NCBI RefSeq assembly: GCF_014269035.2
Contig: NZ_JABWRP020000009.1
Span: forward strand, 62,001 to 126,000
DNA: 64,000 nucleotides
From: Pseudomonas vlassakiae
Lineage (GTDB): Bacteria; Pseudomonadota; Gammaproteobacteria; Pseudomonadales; Pseudomonadaceae
Direction: 5' to 3'
Position 1 is the first letter of the stretch; the number at the start of each line of letters is the position of its first letter. Shown here one piece after another: positions 53,657-62,546 of this stretch. Under the pieces are notes generated by a model. The model was given only the letters and a program-made list of their open reading frames with translations, did not search any database and was not told the origin of the DNA. Position numbers and translations under genes: made by a program.

Positions 53657-54336
53657 TCAGCTCCAGCCAGCCTTGCTACGGCGCCCGGTGTAGAGCAGGA
53701 GCAGTACCAGGAACGAGAACACCAGCATGGCACCGGCCAGCCAGTGGGCTTGCGAATATTCCATGGCCTCGACGTGATCGAATATCTGCACCGAAACCAC
53801 GCGGGTCTTGTCAGGGATGTTGCCACCGATCATCAGCACCACGCCGAACTCGCCCACGGTATGGGCAAAGCCGAGGATGCTGGCGGTGATGAAGCCAGGA
53901 CGGGCCAGCGGCAGCACCACATGGACGAAGGTGTCCCAAGGGCTGGCGCGCAGGGTCGCGGCCACTTCCAGCGGGCGCTGGCCGATGGCGCCGAAGGCAT
54001 TTTGCAGCGGCTGCACCACGAAAGGCATGGAGTATACCGTCGAGCCGATCACCAGGCCGCTGAAGCTGAACACCACGGTACCCAGGCCCAATGCCTGGGT
54101 AACCTGGCCGAGCCAGCCATGCGGGCCGAGGGCGATCAGCAAGTAGAAGCCGATGACCGTTGGCGGCAGCACCAGGGGCAGCGCCACCACCGCGCCCACC
54201 GGCCCGCGCAGCCACGAGCGCGTGCGCGCCAGCCACCAGGCGATGGGCGTCCCGACGATCAGCAGGATCAGCGTGGTCAGGCTGGCCAGTTTGAGGGTCA
54301 GCCAGACCGCGCCGAAGTCACTGGCGTCCAGCGGCA

Positions 54337-54337
<1 letters not shown>
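53657..54337 (-). CDS. modB: ModB, molybdate ABC transporter permease
   Basis: 226 residues with five or six helices and the ABC-permease EAA loop ([26 protein letters not shown]). It forms the channel with ModC. The ATG overlaps the modA stop (TGATG). Confidence 0.96.
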
Positions 54338-55116
<779 letters not shown>

Positions 55117-55120
55117 TTAT

Positions 55121-55144
55121 CGTTATGGTGTGAACTATATAGCG
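55121..55144. promoter_or_regulatory. ModE-like operator of modABC
   Basis: On the minus strand CGCTATATAG-N8-ATAACG matches the E. coli ModE operator (CGTTATAT-N-ATAACG type), one arm diverging by a base. It lies just upstream of modA. Confidence 0.7.
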
Positions 55145-55240
55145 ATAGACCATTTGCCGGGAAGGGGCTGGAGGAAGGGTTATAGCCTGGAAGAATTTCG
55201 GCTGTCCGTGCCTGCCTGTTCGCGGGCACGGAGTCAACAC

Positions 55241-56317
55241 CTACTGCTGGATCTGCGCCAAGGCCTTGCCAGCAATCTGCCGGGTCAGCTGCTCGGCCGG
55301 CATGTGCCTGCCCAGGCGCAGCGCCTGCCCTGACCACAGGTTGCTGAAATCGCTGTTGCCTTGCGCATCGGTAATCGCCCGCAGTGGCATCAATGCACCA
55401 CCGGCCAGCGGGAAGCGCGGCGCCAGTTCGCTCATCGGCCCCAGCTCTCGCATGATGCGGTTGTTGATGCCACGTGCCGGGCGCCCGGTGAACAGGTTGG
55501 TCAACGCGGTGTCGCTGGCCGCTGCGCTGTCCAGTGCGCGGCGGTGGGCAGGGGAGACCTTGGCCTCCGGGCAGAACAGGTAGGCGGTGCCGATCTGCAC
55601 CGCGCTGGCGCCCAATGCCAGGGCTGCCACCAGGCCGCGGTGGTCGCCAATGCCGCCGGCAGCGATCACCGGCAGGCGCACGGCATCGGCAACCTGCGGC
55701 ACCAGGGCGAAGGTGCCGATCTGGCTGGTGATATCGTCGCTGAGGAACATGCCGCGATGGCCGCCGGCTTCATAGCCCATGGCGATGATCGCATCGCAGC
55801 CATTGGCTTCGAGCCACTGCGCTTCTTCCACCGTGGTGGCGCTGGACAGCACCTTGGCACCCGTGGCCTTGACCCGCTGCAGCAGTGCCGAGTGCGGCAA
55901 GCCGAAGTGGAAACTCACCACCTCCGGGCGCAGTTGCTCGACCAGCAGGCAGCTCTGTTCATCGAAGGGGGCGCGATTGGAAACAGGCGTAGGCGCATCG
56001 AAGTCGGCACCGACTTCGCTGTAGTACGCTTTGAGGGCCTGTTTCCAGCGGGCGTCGCGCTCGGGGTCCGGCGCTGGCGGCTGGTGGCAGAAGAAGTTCA
56101 GGTTCAGCGGCTGCCCAGGGCAGGCCGTGCGGAAGGCCTCGATCTCGCTACGCACCTGCTCGCCCGTGAGCATGGCGCAGGGCAGGGCACCCAGGCCACC
56201 AGCCCGGGCCACGGCAATGGCCATGGCCGAACCCGTGGCACCGGCCATTGGCGCTTGAAGAATGGGCAACTCGATGCCCAGCAGATCGAGGATACGACGG
56301 TCGGGCCAGTTGCTCAT
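55241..56317 (-). CDS. Nitronate monooxygenase (NPD family)
   Basis: 358 residues, FMN-binding TIM barrel. Typical motifs are ILQAPMAGATGSAMAIAVARAGGLG, GCDAIIAMGYEAGGHRG, PVIAAGGIGDHRGLVAALALGASAVQIGTAYL. It oxidises propionate-3-nitronate and related nitronates. It is followed by two small genes on the same strand; it is not obviously linked to modA, 145 bases away. Confidence 0.92.
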   Translation of the reverse strand: MSNWPDRRILDLLGIELPILQAPMAGATGSAMAIAVARAGGLGALPCAMLTGEQVRSEIEAFRTACPGQPLNLNFFCHQPPAPDPERDARWKQALKAYYSEVGADFDAPTPVSNRAPFDEQSCLLVEQLRPEVVSFHFGLPHSALLQRVKATGAKVLSSATTVEEAQWLEANGCDAIIAMGYEAGGHRGMFLSDDITSQIGTFALVPQVADAVRLPVIAAGGIGDHRGLVAALALGASAVQIGTAYLFCPEAKVSPAHRRALDSAAASDTALTNLFTGRPARGINNRIMRELGPMSELAPRFPLAGGALMPLRAITDAQGNSDFSNLWSGQALRLGRHMPAEQLTRQIAGKALAQIQQ

Positions 56318-56341
56318 GCGCTTCTCCTTGTCGCCGCTGCC

Positions 56342-56512
56342 TTACAGTGCTTTGCTCACCTGGATGTCGCTGATCTTTTCGGCGTCTTCGCCGTGGATCT
56401 TGCGCAGGGCTTGCATGGCCTGTTCGTGCGAGGCGTCGGCCATCACCGCGAAGTCCCAGCGGCGCTGGCCGTCGAGCTTGTACTTGATGACGTATTTGAT
56501 GTTCTGGGTCAT
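56342..56512 (-). CDS. Small protein of unknown function
   Basis: 56 residues (MTQNIKYVIKYKLDGQRRW, then a helical half HEQAMQALRKIHGEDAEKISDIQVSKAL). The ATG at 56512 is behind a weak GGCCCACC context. It lies between the DUF1883 gene (8 bases upstream) and the nitronate monooxygenase (24 bases downstream), all in one direction, so the three are probably co-transcribed. No family recognised. Confidence 0.65.
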   Translation of the reverse strand: MTQNIKYVIKYKLDGQRRWDFAVMADASHEQAMQALRKIHGEDAEKISDIQVSKAL

Positions 56513-56520
56513 GGTGGGCC

Positions 56521-56823
56521 TTATCCGAGTTTCGACGACGAGCGGCGGATGATCTTGATCTTGTGGGTCAGGGTCGGCTTGCGCGTGACCGAGATCGGCC
56601 GGGTGGTCACCGTATCGATGGTGATGTTCCAGAAACCGGTGCTGGGCACGGTGATCTTGGCCGGGAAGCGATCGAAGTGGCCACCATGGTAGGTGTGCCG
56701 GCCGCCGTTCTTGAAGCTGCGGAAGTTGGCGTCGTTCATCAGGCGGATGTTGCAGCGCTGGGAGCACTCGATGACGACGATGTCGTCCTCGTTCAGGTGC
56801 TCGCGCTGGTGTACGAATTTCAT
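56521..56823 (-). CDS. DUF1883 protein
   Basis: 100 residues, beta-rich. DUF1883 pattern: MKFVHQREHLNEDDIVVIECSQRCNIRLMNDANFRSFKNGG, then GFWNITIDT. The domain is small and of unknown function and occurs alone or fused to TIR-type signalling domains. The start at 56823 follows GCGGAG. First gene of the small minus-strand group. Confidence 0.8.
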   Translation of the reverse strand: MKFVHQREHLNEDDIVVIECSQRCNIRLMNDANFRSFKNGGRHTYHGGHFDRFPAKITVPSTGFWNITIDTVTTRPISVTRKPTLTHKIKIIRRSSSKLG

Positions 56824-56982
56824 GGGGTGCTCCGCAAGGATTGGTTCTGCAAAGGCGAACGATACCACGATGTCGGCTTGCGCTGCCGCGCCTGATGGCC
56901 GCTGGCGGATAAAACGGCCAAAGCGGGGAGCAAAACCGCCTCGCTGTTGTCCTACGCTCTCTTGTCATTCGAGGTGCGGCAA

Positions 56983-57342
56983 ATGAAGTGGATGGTGGCG
57001 GCGTTGTTCCTGGCGCTGGGAGGGTGTGTCAGTGTGTCGGAACTTGAGCAATCCCATGAAACCATGGATGTGATGTCCGGCAAGACGCCGCGCGAATATG
57101 CCGATTGCATCAAGGCGCACCTGGCCAAGAGCCGTGATCCTCTGGTAGAGGAGCAGCGCGACGACGGCCTGCGTCTGATCGTGCCGCAAAAGCTTACGGC
57201 AGGTTCCGGGCCGGCAGCGTTGCTCGACATCCACAAGCGGGGCAGCGGCAGCAGCATCAAGCTGCATGAGCGCCTGAACAACTTCCCGCTGCGCCCGGGT
57301 GACGTACGCGAGGCCACGACCCAGTGCATCTCGGGGAGTTGA
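56983..57342 (+). CDS. Small lipoprotein of unknown function
   Basis: 119 residues. Lipobox LGGC (Cys15) after MKWMVAALFLA. The mature part shows TPREYADCIKAHLAKSRDPLVEEQRDDGLRLIVPQKL, a pattern seen in short Pseudomonas envelope lipoproteins without known function. The ATG at 56983 follows GAGGTGCGGCAA; the frame continues upstream without a site. Confidence 0.75.
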   Translation: MKWMVAALFLALGGCVSVSELEQSHETMDVMSGKTPREYADCIKAHLAKSRDPLVEEQRDDGLRLIVPQKLTAGSGPAALLDIHKRGSGSSIKLHERLNNFPLRPGDVREATTQCISGS

Positions 57343-57487
57343 TCTGGCTCAACGGATCGGCGCATAGCAGGCCATTTGCCAGCCGGTGATCGACTGGGGC
57401 GTTGTTGCGAATTCCCTGACGGGGCTAGTATCCATTTGCTTATGTTTTTTAAGCCTAAGCTTATAACAAAAGAAATGGAGATTCGTG

Positions 57488-58138
57488 ATGACACCGTTGA
57501 GTCGCGTCGTGATCGGCAGCCTGCTGATCCTGGCCTGGCCCGCGGCGCATGCCGCCGATGGCCAGAAAGTCTTTACCCAGGGCGGGGCCAACCCCGCCGC
57601 CATGGCCTGCCTGGGCTGCCATGGCCCGGACGGCAAGGGCATGGCCGCCGCAGGGTTCCCCCGCCTGGCTGGCCTGCCGGCCGGTTACCTGAGCAAACAG
57701 CTGCACGACTGGCGCAGTGGCAGCCGCCAGCAGCCGGTCATGGCGCCGTTGGCCAAAGCCCTGAGCATCGATGAGATCGAGGCCGTCAGCCAGTACCTGG
57801 CCGCGCTGCCGAGTGATCCTGCCCCGGACTGGCGTCGCCAGCAGATCGCGACCAACCCCACTGAACGCCTGGCCCTCTACGGCGACTGGAGCCGGCAGAT
57901 ACCCGGCTGCGTGCAGTGCCATGGCCCAGGCGGCAGCGGGGTTGGCGAGCACTTCCCGCCGCTGGCCGGGCAGCCTGCGGCGTACCTGATGGCGCAGCTC
58001 AACGGCTGGCGCGACGGCAGCCGCAGCAACGACCCTAATCAGCTGATGGCAGGCGTGGCCAAGGCCATGACCGACGCCGAGGTCAAGGCAATTGCCGAGT
58101 ACTTCGCCCACCCCGCCAGCCCGGAGGTCAAGCCATGA
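57488..58138 (+). CDS. tsdB: TsdB-like diheme cytochrome c (c4 type)
   Basis: 216 residues. A signal peptide ends at AAHA-AD. Two cytochrome c domains with heme sites CLGCH and CVQCH, each followed by a Met-containing second half (QPVMAPLAKALS; NQLMAGVAKAMT). It is the electron acceptor partner of TsdA, whose gene overlaps by 4 bases. The start is ATG 57488 (a GTG one codon before is possible). The class also includes generic cytochrome c4, so the symbol rests on the pairing. Confidence 0.85.
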   Translation: MTPLSRVVIGSLLILAWPAAHAADGQKVFTQGGANPAAMACLGCHGPDGKGMAAAGFPRLAGLPAGYLSKQLHDWRSGSRQQPVMAPLAKALSIDEIEAVSQYLAALPSDPAPDWRRQQIATNPTERLALYGDWSRQIPGCVQCHGPGGSGVGEHFPPLAGQPAAYLMAQLNGWRDGSRSNDPNQLMAGVAKAMTDAEVKAIAEYFAHPASPEVKP

Positions 58139-59055
58139 AAACCCTGTTGCCAACCTTGCTGCTGCTGGCCAGCGGCAGTGCCTTTGCCGGTCAGGCACCC
58201 ATCGCCATGGAAGACCAGTCGCAACTGAAAGTCCCCGATGCCCAGGCGGCGCCACGGTTCGCACCGCCCGCCGAAAGCGCGCTGCCGGACAATGCCTTCG
58301 GCAAGATGGTCCGTGAGGGCCACGCACTGTTCGTCGACACCCGCCGGTTGATGCCCGAGGCGGTGGGCAATGGTATGAACTGCAGCAACTGCCACCTCGA
58401 TCAGGGCCGCCTGGCGCATTCCGCGCCGTTGTGGGGCGCTTACCCGATGTACCCGGCCTACCGCAAGAAGAACGACAAGGTGAACACCTTCGCCGAGCGT
58501 ATCCAGGGCTGCTTCCAGTTCAGCATGAACGGCAAGCCGCCCGCCGCTGACAGCCCGCAGATGACGGCGCTGGCTGTGTATTCATACTGGCTTTCGACCC
58601 AGGCGCCCACCGGCGTGGAAATCGCCGGTCGCGGTTACCCCGAGGTGCCACAGCCAAAAGGTGGCTACGACTTCAAGCGCGGCCAGCAGGTCTACCGTGA
58701 ACAGTGCGCTATCTGTCACGGTGACAACGGCGAGGGGCAGAAGGTTGCCGGTGACTATGTGATGCCACCGCTCTGGGGCAAGGACTCCTACAACTGGGGC
58801 GCCGGCATGCACCGGATCAATACCGCAGCCTCGTTCATCAAGTACAACATGCCACTGGGTAAACCGGGCAGCCTGAGCGATCAGCAGGCGTGGGATGTGG
58901 CTGCCTGGGTCAACCGCCACGAGCGCCCCCAGGACCCTCGCCTGGTGGAGGGTTCCGTCGAAAAGACCCGGCTGAAGTTCCATGCCAACGACGGCGTCAA
59001 CCTCTATGGCCAGCAGGTCGACGGGGTGCTGATCGGGCAGGGCACAGGTAGCTGA
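58135..59055 (+). CDS. tsdA: TsdA, thiosulfate dehydrogenase (diheme cytochrome c)
   Basis: 306 residues. A signal peptide ends at SAFA-GQ. Heme 1 site CSNCH (Cys83, Cys86, His87) within NGMNCSNCHLDQGRLAHSAPLWG; heme 2 site CAICH (Cys191, Cys194, His195). TsdA enzymes have a Cys as axial ligand of heme 1, and ERIQGCFQFSMNG (Cys126) sits where it should. It oxidises thiosulfate to tetrathionate in the periplasm, or the reverse. The ATG overlaps the tsdB stop. The organism thus has a thiosulfate route besides the rhodanese at 18.7 kb. Confidence 0.88.
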   Translation: MKTLLPTLLLLASGSAFAGQAPIAMEDQSQLKVPDAQAAPRFAPPAESALPDNAFGKMVREGHALFVDTRRLMPEAVGNGMNCSNCHLDQGRLAHSAPLWGAYPMYPAYRKKNDKVNTFAERIQGCFQFSMNGKPPAADSPQMTALAVYSYWLSTQAPTGVEIAGRGYPEVPQPKGGYDFKRGQQVYREQCAICHGDNGEGQKVAGDYVMPPLWGKDSYNWGAGMHRINTAASFIKYNMPLGKPGSLSDQQAWDVAAWVNRHERPQDPRLVEGSVEKTRLKFHANDGVNLYGQQVDGVLIGQGTGS

Positions 59056-59263
59056 GCGGGCGTCGCACCGGCCCTTTCTCGGCTGCTTACGCAAGGGCCG
59101 CGCAAGGGCCGGATGACGGGATTTTCACGAACTTTTTGGAACTATCTACACTGGGTTGTCTCTATCATGGCAACGGTCGTCGCAGGCAAGGCATTGTAAG
59201 CTGCATGCCGCCTGATTAGACTGCGCCGAATTCCACAGGCTTCGCCTATGTTTAAGGATGTTT

Positions 59264-60103
59264 ATGATCAAGAAATGCTTGTTCCCGGCAGCCGGCTACG
59301 GCACTCGCTTCCTGCCAGCTACCAAAGCCATGCCCAAGGAGATGCTGCCGGTGGTCAACAAGCCACTGATCCAGTATGGCGTTGAAGAAGCATTGGATGC
59401 TGGTCTGAACGAGATTTCCATCGTCACCGGCCGCGGCAAGCGCGCGCTTGAAGACCACTTCGACATCAGCTACGAGCTGGAAAACCAGATCAAGGGCACC
59501 GACAAGGAAAAATACCTGGTCGGTATCCGTCGCCTGCTCGACGAATGCTCGTTCTCCTACACCCGCCAGACCGAAATGAAAGGCCTGGGCCACGCCATCC
59601 TGACCGGCCGCCCGCTGATCGGTGACGAACCGTTCGCCGTGGTCCTGGCGGATGACCTGTGCGTCAACCTCGAAGGCGAAGGCGTGCTCGCGCAGATGGT
59701 CGCGCTGTACAAAAAGTACCGCTGCTCGATCGTTGCCATCCAGGAAGTCGATCCGCAGGAAACCAACAAGTACGGCGTCATCGCCGGTGAAGAAATCAAG
59801 GACGGCATTTTCCGCGTCGACTCCATGGTCGAGAAGCCGAAGCCGGAAGACGCCCCGTCCAACCTGGCGATCATCGGTCGCTACATCCTGACCCCGGACA
59901 TCTTCGAGAAAATCGAACAGACCGAGCCAGGCAAAGGTGGCGAGATCCAGATCACCGACGCGCTGATGAAGCAGGCCGCCGAAGGCAACGTGATTGCATA
60001 CAAGTTCAAGGGCAAGCGTTTCGACTGCGGTGGCGCCGAAGGCTACATCGAGGCGACCAACTTCTGCTTCGAGAACTTCTACAAGGCCGGCAAGGCGTAC
60101 TGA
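59264..60103 (+). CDS. galU: GalU, UTP-glucose-1-phosphate uridylyltransferase
   Basis: 279 residues, the length of P. aeruginosa GalU. Nucleotide-binding start MIKKCLFPAAGYGTRFLPATKAMPKEMLP, then LADDLCVNLEGEG, and FDCGGAEGYIEATNFCFENF at the end. It makes UDP-glucose for LPS core and exopolysaccharide. I start at ATG 59264, which has AAGGA 5 bases upstream; an ATG at 59258 lies inside that site. Confidence 0.97.
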   Translation: MIKKCLFPAAGYGTRFLPATKAMPKEMLPVVNKPLIQYGVEEALDAGLNEISIVTGRGKRALEDHFDISYELENQIKGTDKEKYLVGIRRLLDECSFSYTRQTEMKGLGHAILTGRPLIGDEPFAVVLADDLCVNLEGEGVLAQMVALYKKYRCSIVAIQEVDPQETNKYGVIAGEEIKDGIFRVDSMVEKPKPEDAPSNLAIIGRYILTPDIFEKIEQTEPGKGGEIQITDALMKQAAEGNVIAYKFKGKRFDCGGAEGYIEATNFCFENFYKAGKAY

Positions 60104-60123
60104 TACGCGATTGCGGGTTCAAG

Positions 60124-60149
60124 AAGCCACCCTTCGGGGTGGCTTTTTT
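60124..60149 (+). terminator. Terminator after galU
   Basis: AGCCACC/GGTGGCT stem, short loop CTTCGG-like, followed by a T-run. Confidence 0.85.
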
Positions 60150-60202
60150 GTGCGCGCAAGGCAACGGCGTTATGCTGGGCGCCTGCCTAGGAGAGTGAAT
60201 AC

Positions 60203-61558
60203 ATGGCCTACGATTTTGATCTGTTCGTGATTGGCGCCGGTTCCGGCGGTGTGCGCGCAGCGCGCTTCGCTGCGGGCTTCGGTGCAAAAGTGGCAGTGGC
60301 CGAGAGCCGCTACCTCGGTGGCACCTGCGTCAACGTCGGCTGCGTGCCGAAGAAGCTGCTGGTCTACGGCGCCCACGTCGCCGATGAACTGGAACAGGCC
60401 GCCGGCTTCGGCTGGACCCTGGAAGAGGGCCATTTCGACTGGGGCACGCTGATCGCCAACAAGAACCGCGAGATCGAGCGCCTCAATGGCATCTACCGCA
60501 ACCTGCTGGTGAACAGTGGCGTGACCTTGCTGCAAGGCCATGCCCGCATCACCGGTGCCAACGAGGTGGAGGTGGACGGCCAGCGGTTCAGCGCCGAGCA
60601 CATCCTGATTGCCACCGGCGGCTGGCCGCAGGTGCCGGACATTCCGGGCAAGGAACTGGCCATCACCTCCAACGAGGCGTTCTACCTCAAGGAACTGCCG
60701 CGCCGCGTACTGGTGGTTGGCGGTGGTTATATCGCCGTCGAGTTCGCCGGCATCTTCCAGGGCCTGGGCGCCGACACCACCTTGCTGTATCGCGGGGAAC
60801 TGTTCCTGCGGGGCTTCGACGGCTCGGTGCGTACCCACCTCAAGGAAGAGCTGGAAAAGCGCGGCATGAACCTGCAGTTCAACGCCGACATCCAGCGCAT
60901 TGACAAGCTTGAGGACGGCAGCCTGAAAGCCACCCTCAAGGACGGCCGCGAGCTGGTCGCCGATTGCGTATTCTACGCCACCGGCCGACGCCCGATGCTC
61001 GACAACCTGGGCCTGGAAAACACCGGCGTCGAACTGGATGCCCGCGGCTTCATCCGCGTCGACGAGCAGTACCAGACCACCGCACCGTCGATCCTCGCCA
61101 TTGGCGATGTGATCGGCCGCGTGCAGCTCACCCCGGTGGCCCTGGCCGAAGGCATGGCCGTGGCCAGGCGGCTGTTCAAGCCAGAGCAGTACCGCAAGGT
61201 GGATTACCAGAACATCCCGACGGCGGTGTTCAGCCAGCCACCGATCGGCACTGTCGGCCTCACCGAGGAGCAGGCACTGGCAGCCGGGCACAAGGTGCAG
61301 ATCTTCGAGAGCCGCTTCCGCGCCATGAAGCTGACCCTCACCGACATCCAGGAAAAGACCCTGATGAAGCTGGTGGTGGACGCCGAGACCGACAAGGTAC
61401 TGGGCTGCCACATGGTCGGCCCGGACGCCGGCGAGATCATCCAGGGCCTGGGTATTGCGCTCAAGGCCGGAGCGACCAAGCAGTTGTTCGACGACACCAT
61501 TGGCGTGCACCCGACTGCCGCTGAAGAGTTCGTCACCATGCGCACCGTCACCCGCTGA
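60203..61558 (+). CDS. gor: Gor, glutathione reductase
   Basis: 451 residues. FAD-binding start [22 protein letters not shown], redox-active disulfide [20 protein letters not shown] motif [19 protein letters not shown], second FAD motif [10 protein letters not shown], and the active-site base in [10 protein letters not shown]. It recycles glutathione with NADPH. It lies between galU and ahpC with its own spacer and the 47-bp inverted repeat downstream. Confidence 0.97.
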   Translation: MAYDFDLFVIGAGSGGVRAARFAAGFGAKVAVAESRYLGGTCVNVGCVPKKLLVYGAHVADELEQAAGFGWTLEEGHFDWGTLIANKNREIERLNGIYRNLLVNSGVTLLQGHARITGANEVEVDGQRFSAEHILIATGGWPQVPDIPGKELAITSNEAFYLKELPRRVLVVGGGYIAVEFAGIFQGLGADTTLLYRGELFLRGFDGSVRTHLKEELEKRGMNLQFNADIQRIDKLEDGSLKATLKDGRELVADCVFYATGRRPMLDNLGLENTGVELDARGFIRVDEQYQTTAPSILAIGDVIGRVQLTPVALAEGMAVARRLFKPEQYRKVDYQNIPTAVFSQPPIGTVGLTEEQALAAGHKVQIFESRFRAMKLTLTDIQEKTLMKLVVDAETDKVLGCHMVGPDAGEIIQGLGIALKAGATKQLFDDTIGVHPTAAEEFVTMRTVTR

Positions 61559-61563
61559 TTGCT

Positions 61564-61684
61564 TTTGTGGGAGCGGCCTTGTGTCGCGAAAGGGCTGCAG
61601 AGCAGCCCCAGGATATCGGCGAAAAAGCTGATGTTGCTGGGGCTGCTCTGCAGCCCTTTCGCGACACAAGGCCGCTCCCACAAA
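61564..61684. repeat. Perfect 47-bp inverted repeat, REP/BIME-type doublet
   Basis: Arms 61564-61610 and 61638-61684 are identical complements over 47 bases, with a 27-base loop. The arm contains the Pseudomonas putida-type REP core (GTGGGAGCGGCCTTGTGTCG). It sits just after gor and could terminate its transcript or block read-through into ahpC. The length and perfection imply recent insertion or strong selection. Confidence 0.9.
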
Positions 61685-61856
61685 GCGGCAGCGCTGCGTT
61701 CGAAACCGTTTGCTCAGCCCATTCCCTTCTATTAATTATCTGCGGTTATAGCCAAAACCAATCACAAGCATGAGCTTTGCCAATGAGCCTTTGTCGGGGC
61801 CAGCAGTTAGGATTCTCTCCATCAACTGATTCCAACCCCATGAAGGAGCGTCTCTC

Positions 61857-62420
61857 ATGCCTATCATCAACAGCCAGGTCAAACCGTTCAACGCCACCGC
61901 CTACCACAAGGGCGAGTTCGTCCAGGTCAGCGAAGTCGACCTGAAAGGCAAGTGGTCCGTCGTGTTCTTCTACCCGGCCGACTTCACCTTCGTTTGCCCG
62001 ACCGAGCTGGGTGACCTTGCCGACAACTACGCCGAGTTCCAGAAGCTGGGCGTGGAGATCTACGGTGTATCGACCGACACCCACTTCACCCACAAAGCCT
62101 GGCACGACACTTCGGAAACCATCGGCAAGATCCAGTACCCGCTGATCGGTGACCCGACCCACGTCATCTCGCGCAACTTCGACGTGCTGATCGAAGAAGC
62201 CGGCCTGGCCGATCGCGGTACCTTCGTGATCAACCCGGAAGGCCAGATCAAGATCGTCGAACTGAACGACGGTGGTGTTGGCCGCGACGCAGCCGAGCTG
62301 CTGCGCAAAGTCAAGGCCGCCCAGTACGTTGCCGCTCACCCAGGCGAAGTTTGCCCGGCCAAGTGGAAAGAAGGCGAAGCCACTCTGGCTCCGTCGCTGG
62401 ACCTGGTCGGCAAGATCTAA
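61857..62420 (+). CDS. ahpC: AhpC, alkyl hydroperoxide reductase peroxiredoxin subunit
   Basis: 187 residues, typical 2-Cys peroxiredoxin. Peroxidatic Cys47 in [18 protein letters not shown] and resolving Cys166 in [10 protein letters not shown]. It reduces peroxides using electrons from AhpF. The ATG at 61857 follows AAGGAGCG. The upstream region 61685-61856 is AT-rich and probably carries the OxyR-controlled promoter; I cannot define the OxyR site. Confidence 0.97.
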   Translation: MPIINSQVKPFNATAYHKGEFVQVSEVDLKGKWSVVFFYPADFTFVCPTELGDLADNYAEFQKLGVEIYGVSTDTHFTHKAWHDTSETIGKIQYPLIGDPTHVISRNFDVLIEEAGLADRGTFVINPEGQIKIVELNDGGVGRDAAELLRKVKAAQYVAAHPGEVCPAKWKEGEATLAPSLDLVGKI

Positions 62421-62480
62421 GCCGATGTGCACGTCGCGGGCGGTAGCCAGCCGCCAAAGCTGAAACACCTACCGCCCCGT

Positions 62481-62514
62481 AAAAGCGCCCGGGCGACCTC
62501 GCCTGGGCGTTTTT
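62481..62514 (+). terminator. Attenuator/terminator between ahpC and ahpF
   Basis: AGCGCCC-GGGCG/CGCC-TGGGCGTT hairpin followed by TTTTT, 61 bases after ahpC and 33 before ahpF. Partial read-through would make AhpC more abundant than AhpF. Confidence 0.75.
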
Positions 62515-62546
62515 GTATCCGAGTTTTGAAAAAAGGAATCGCCCGT

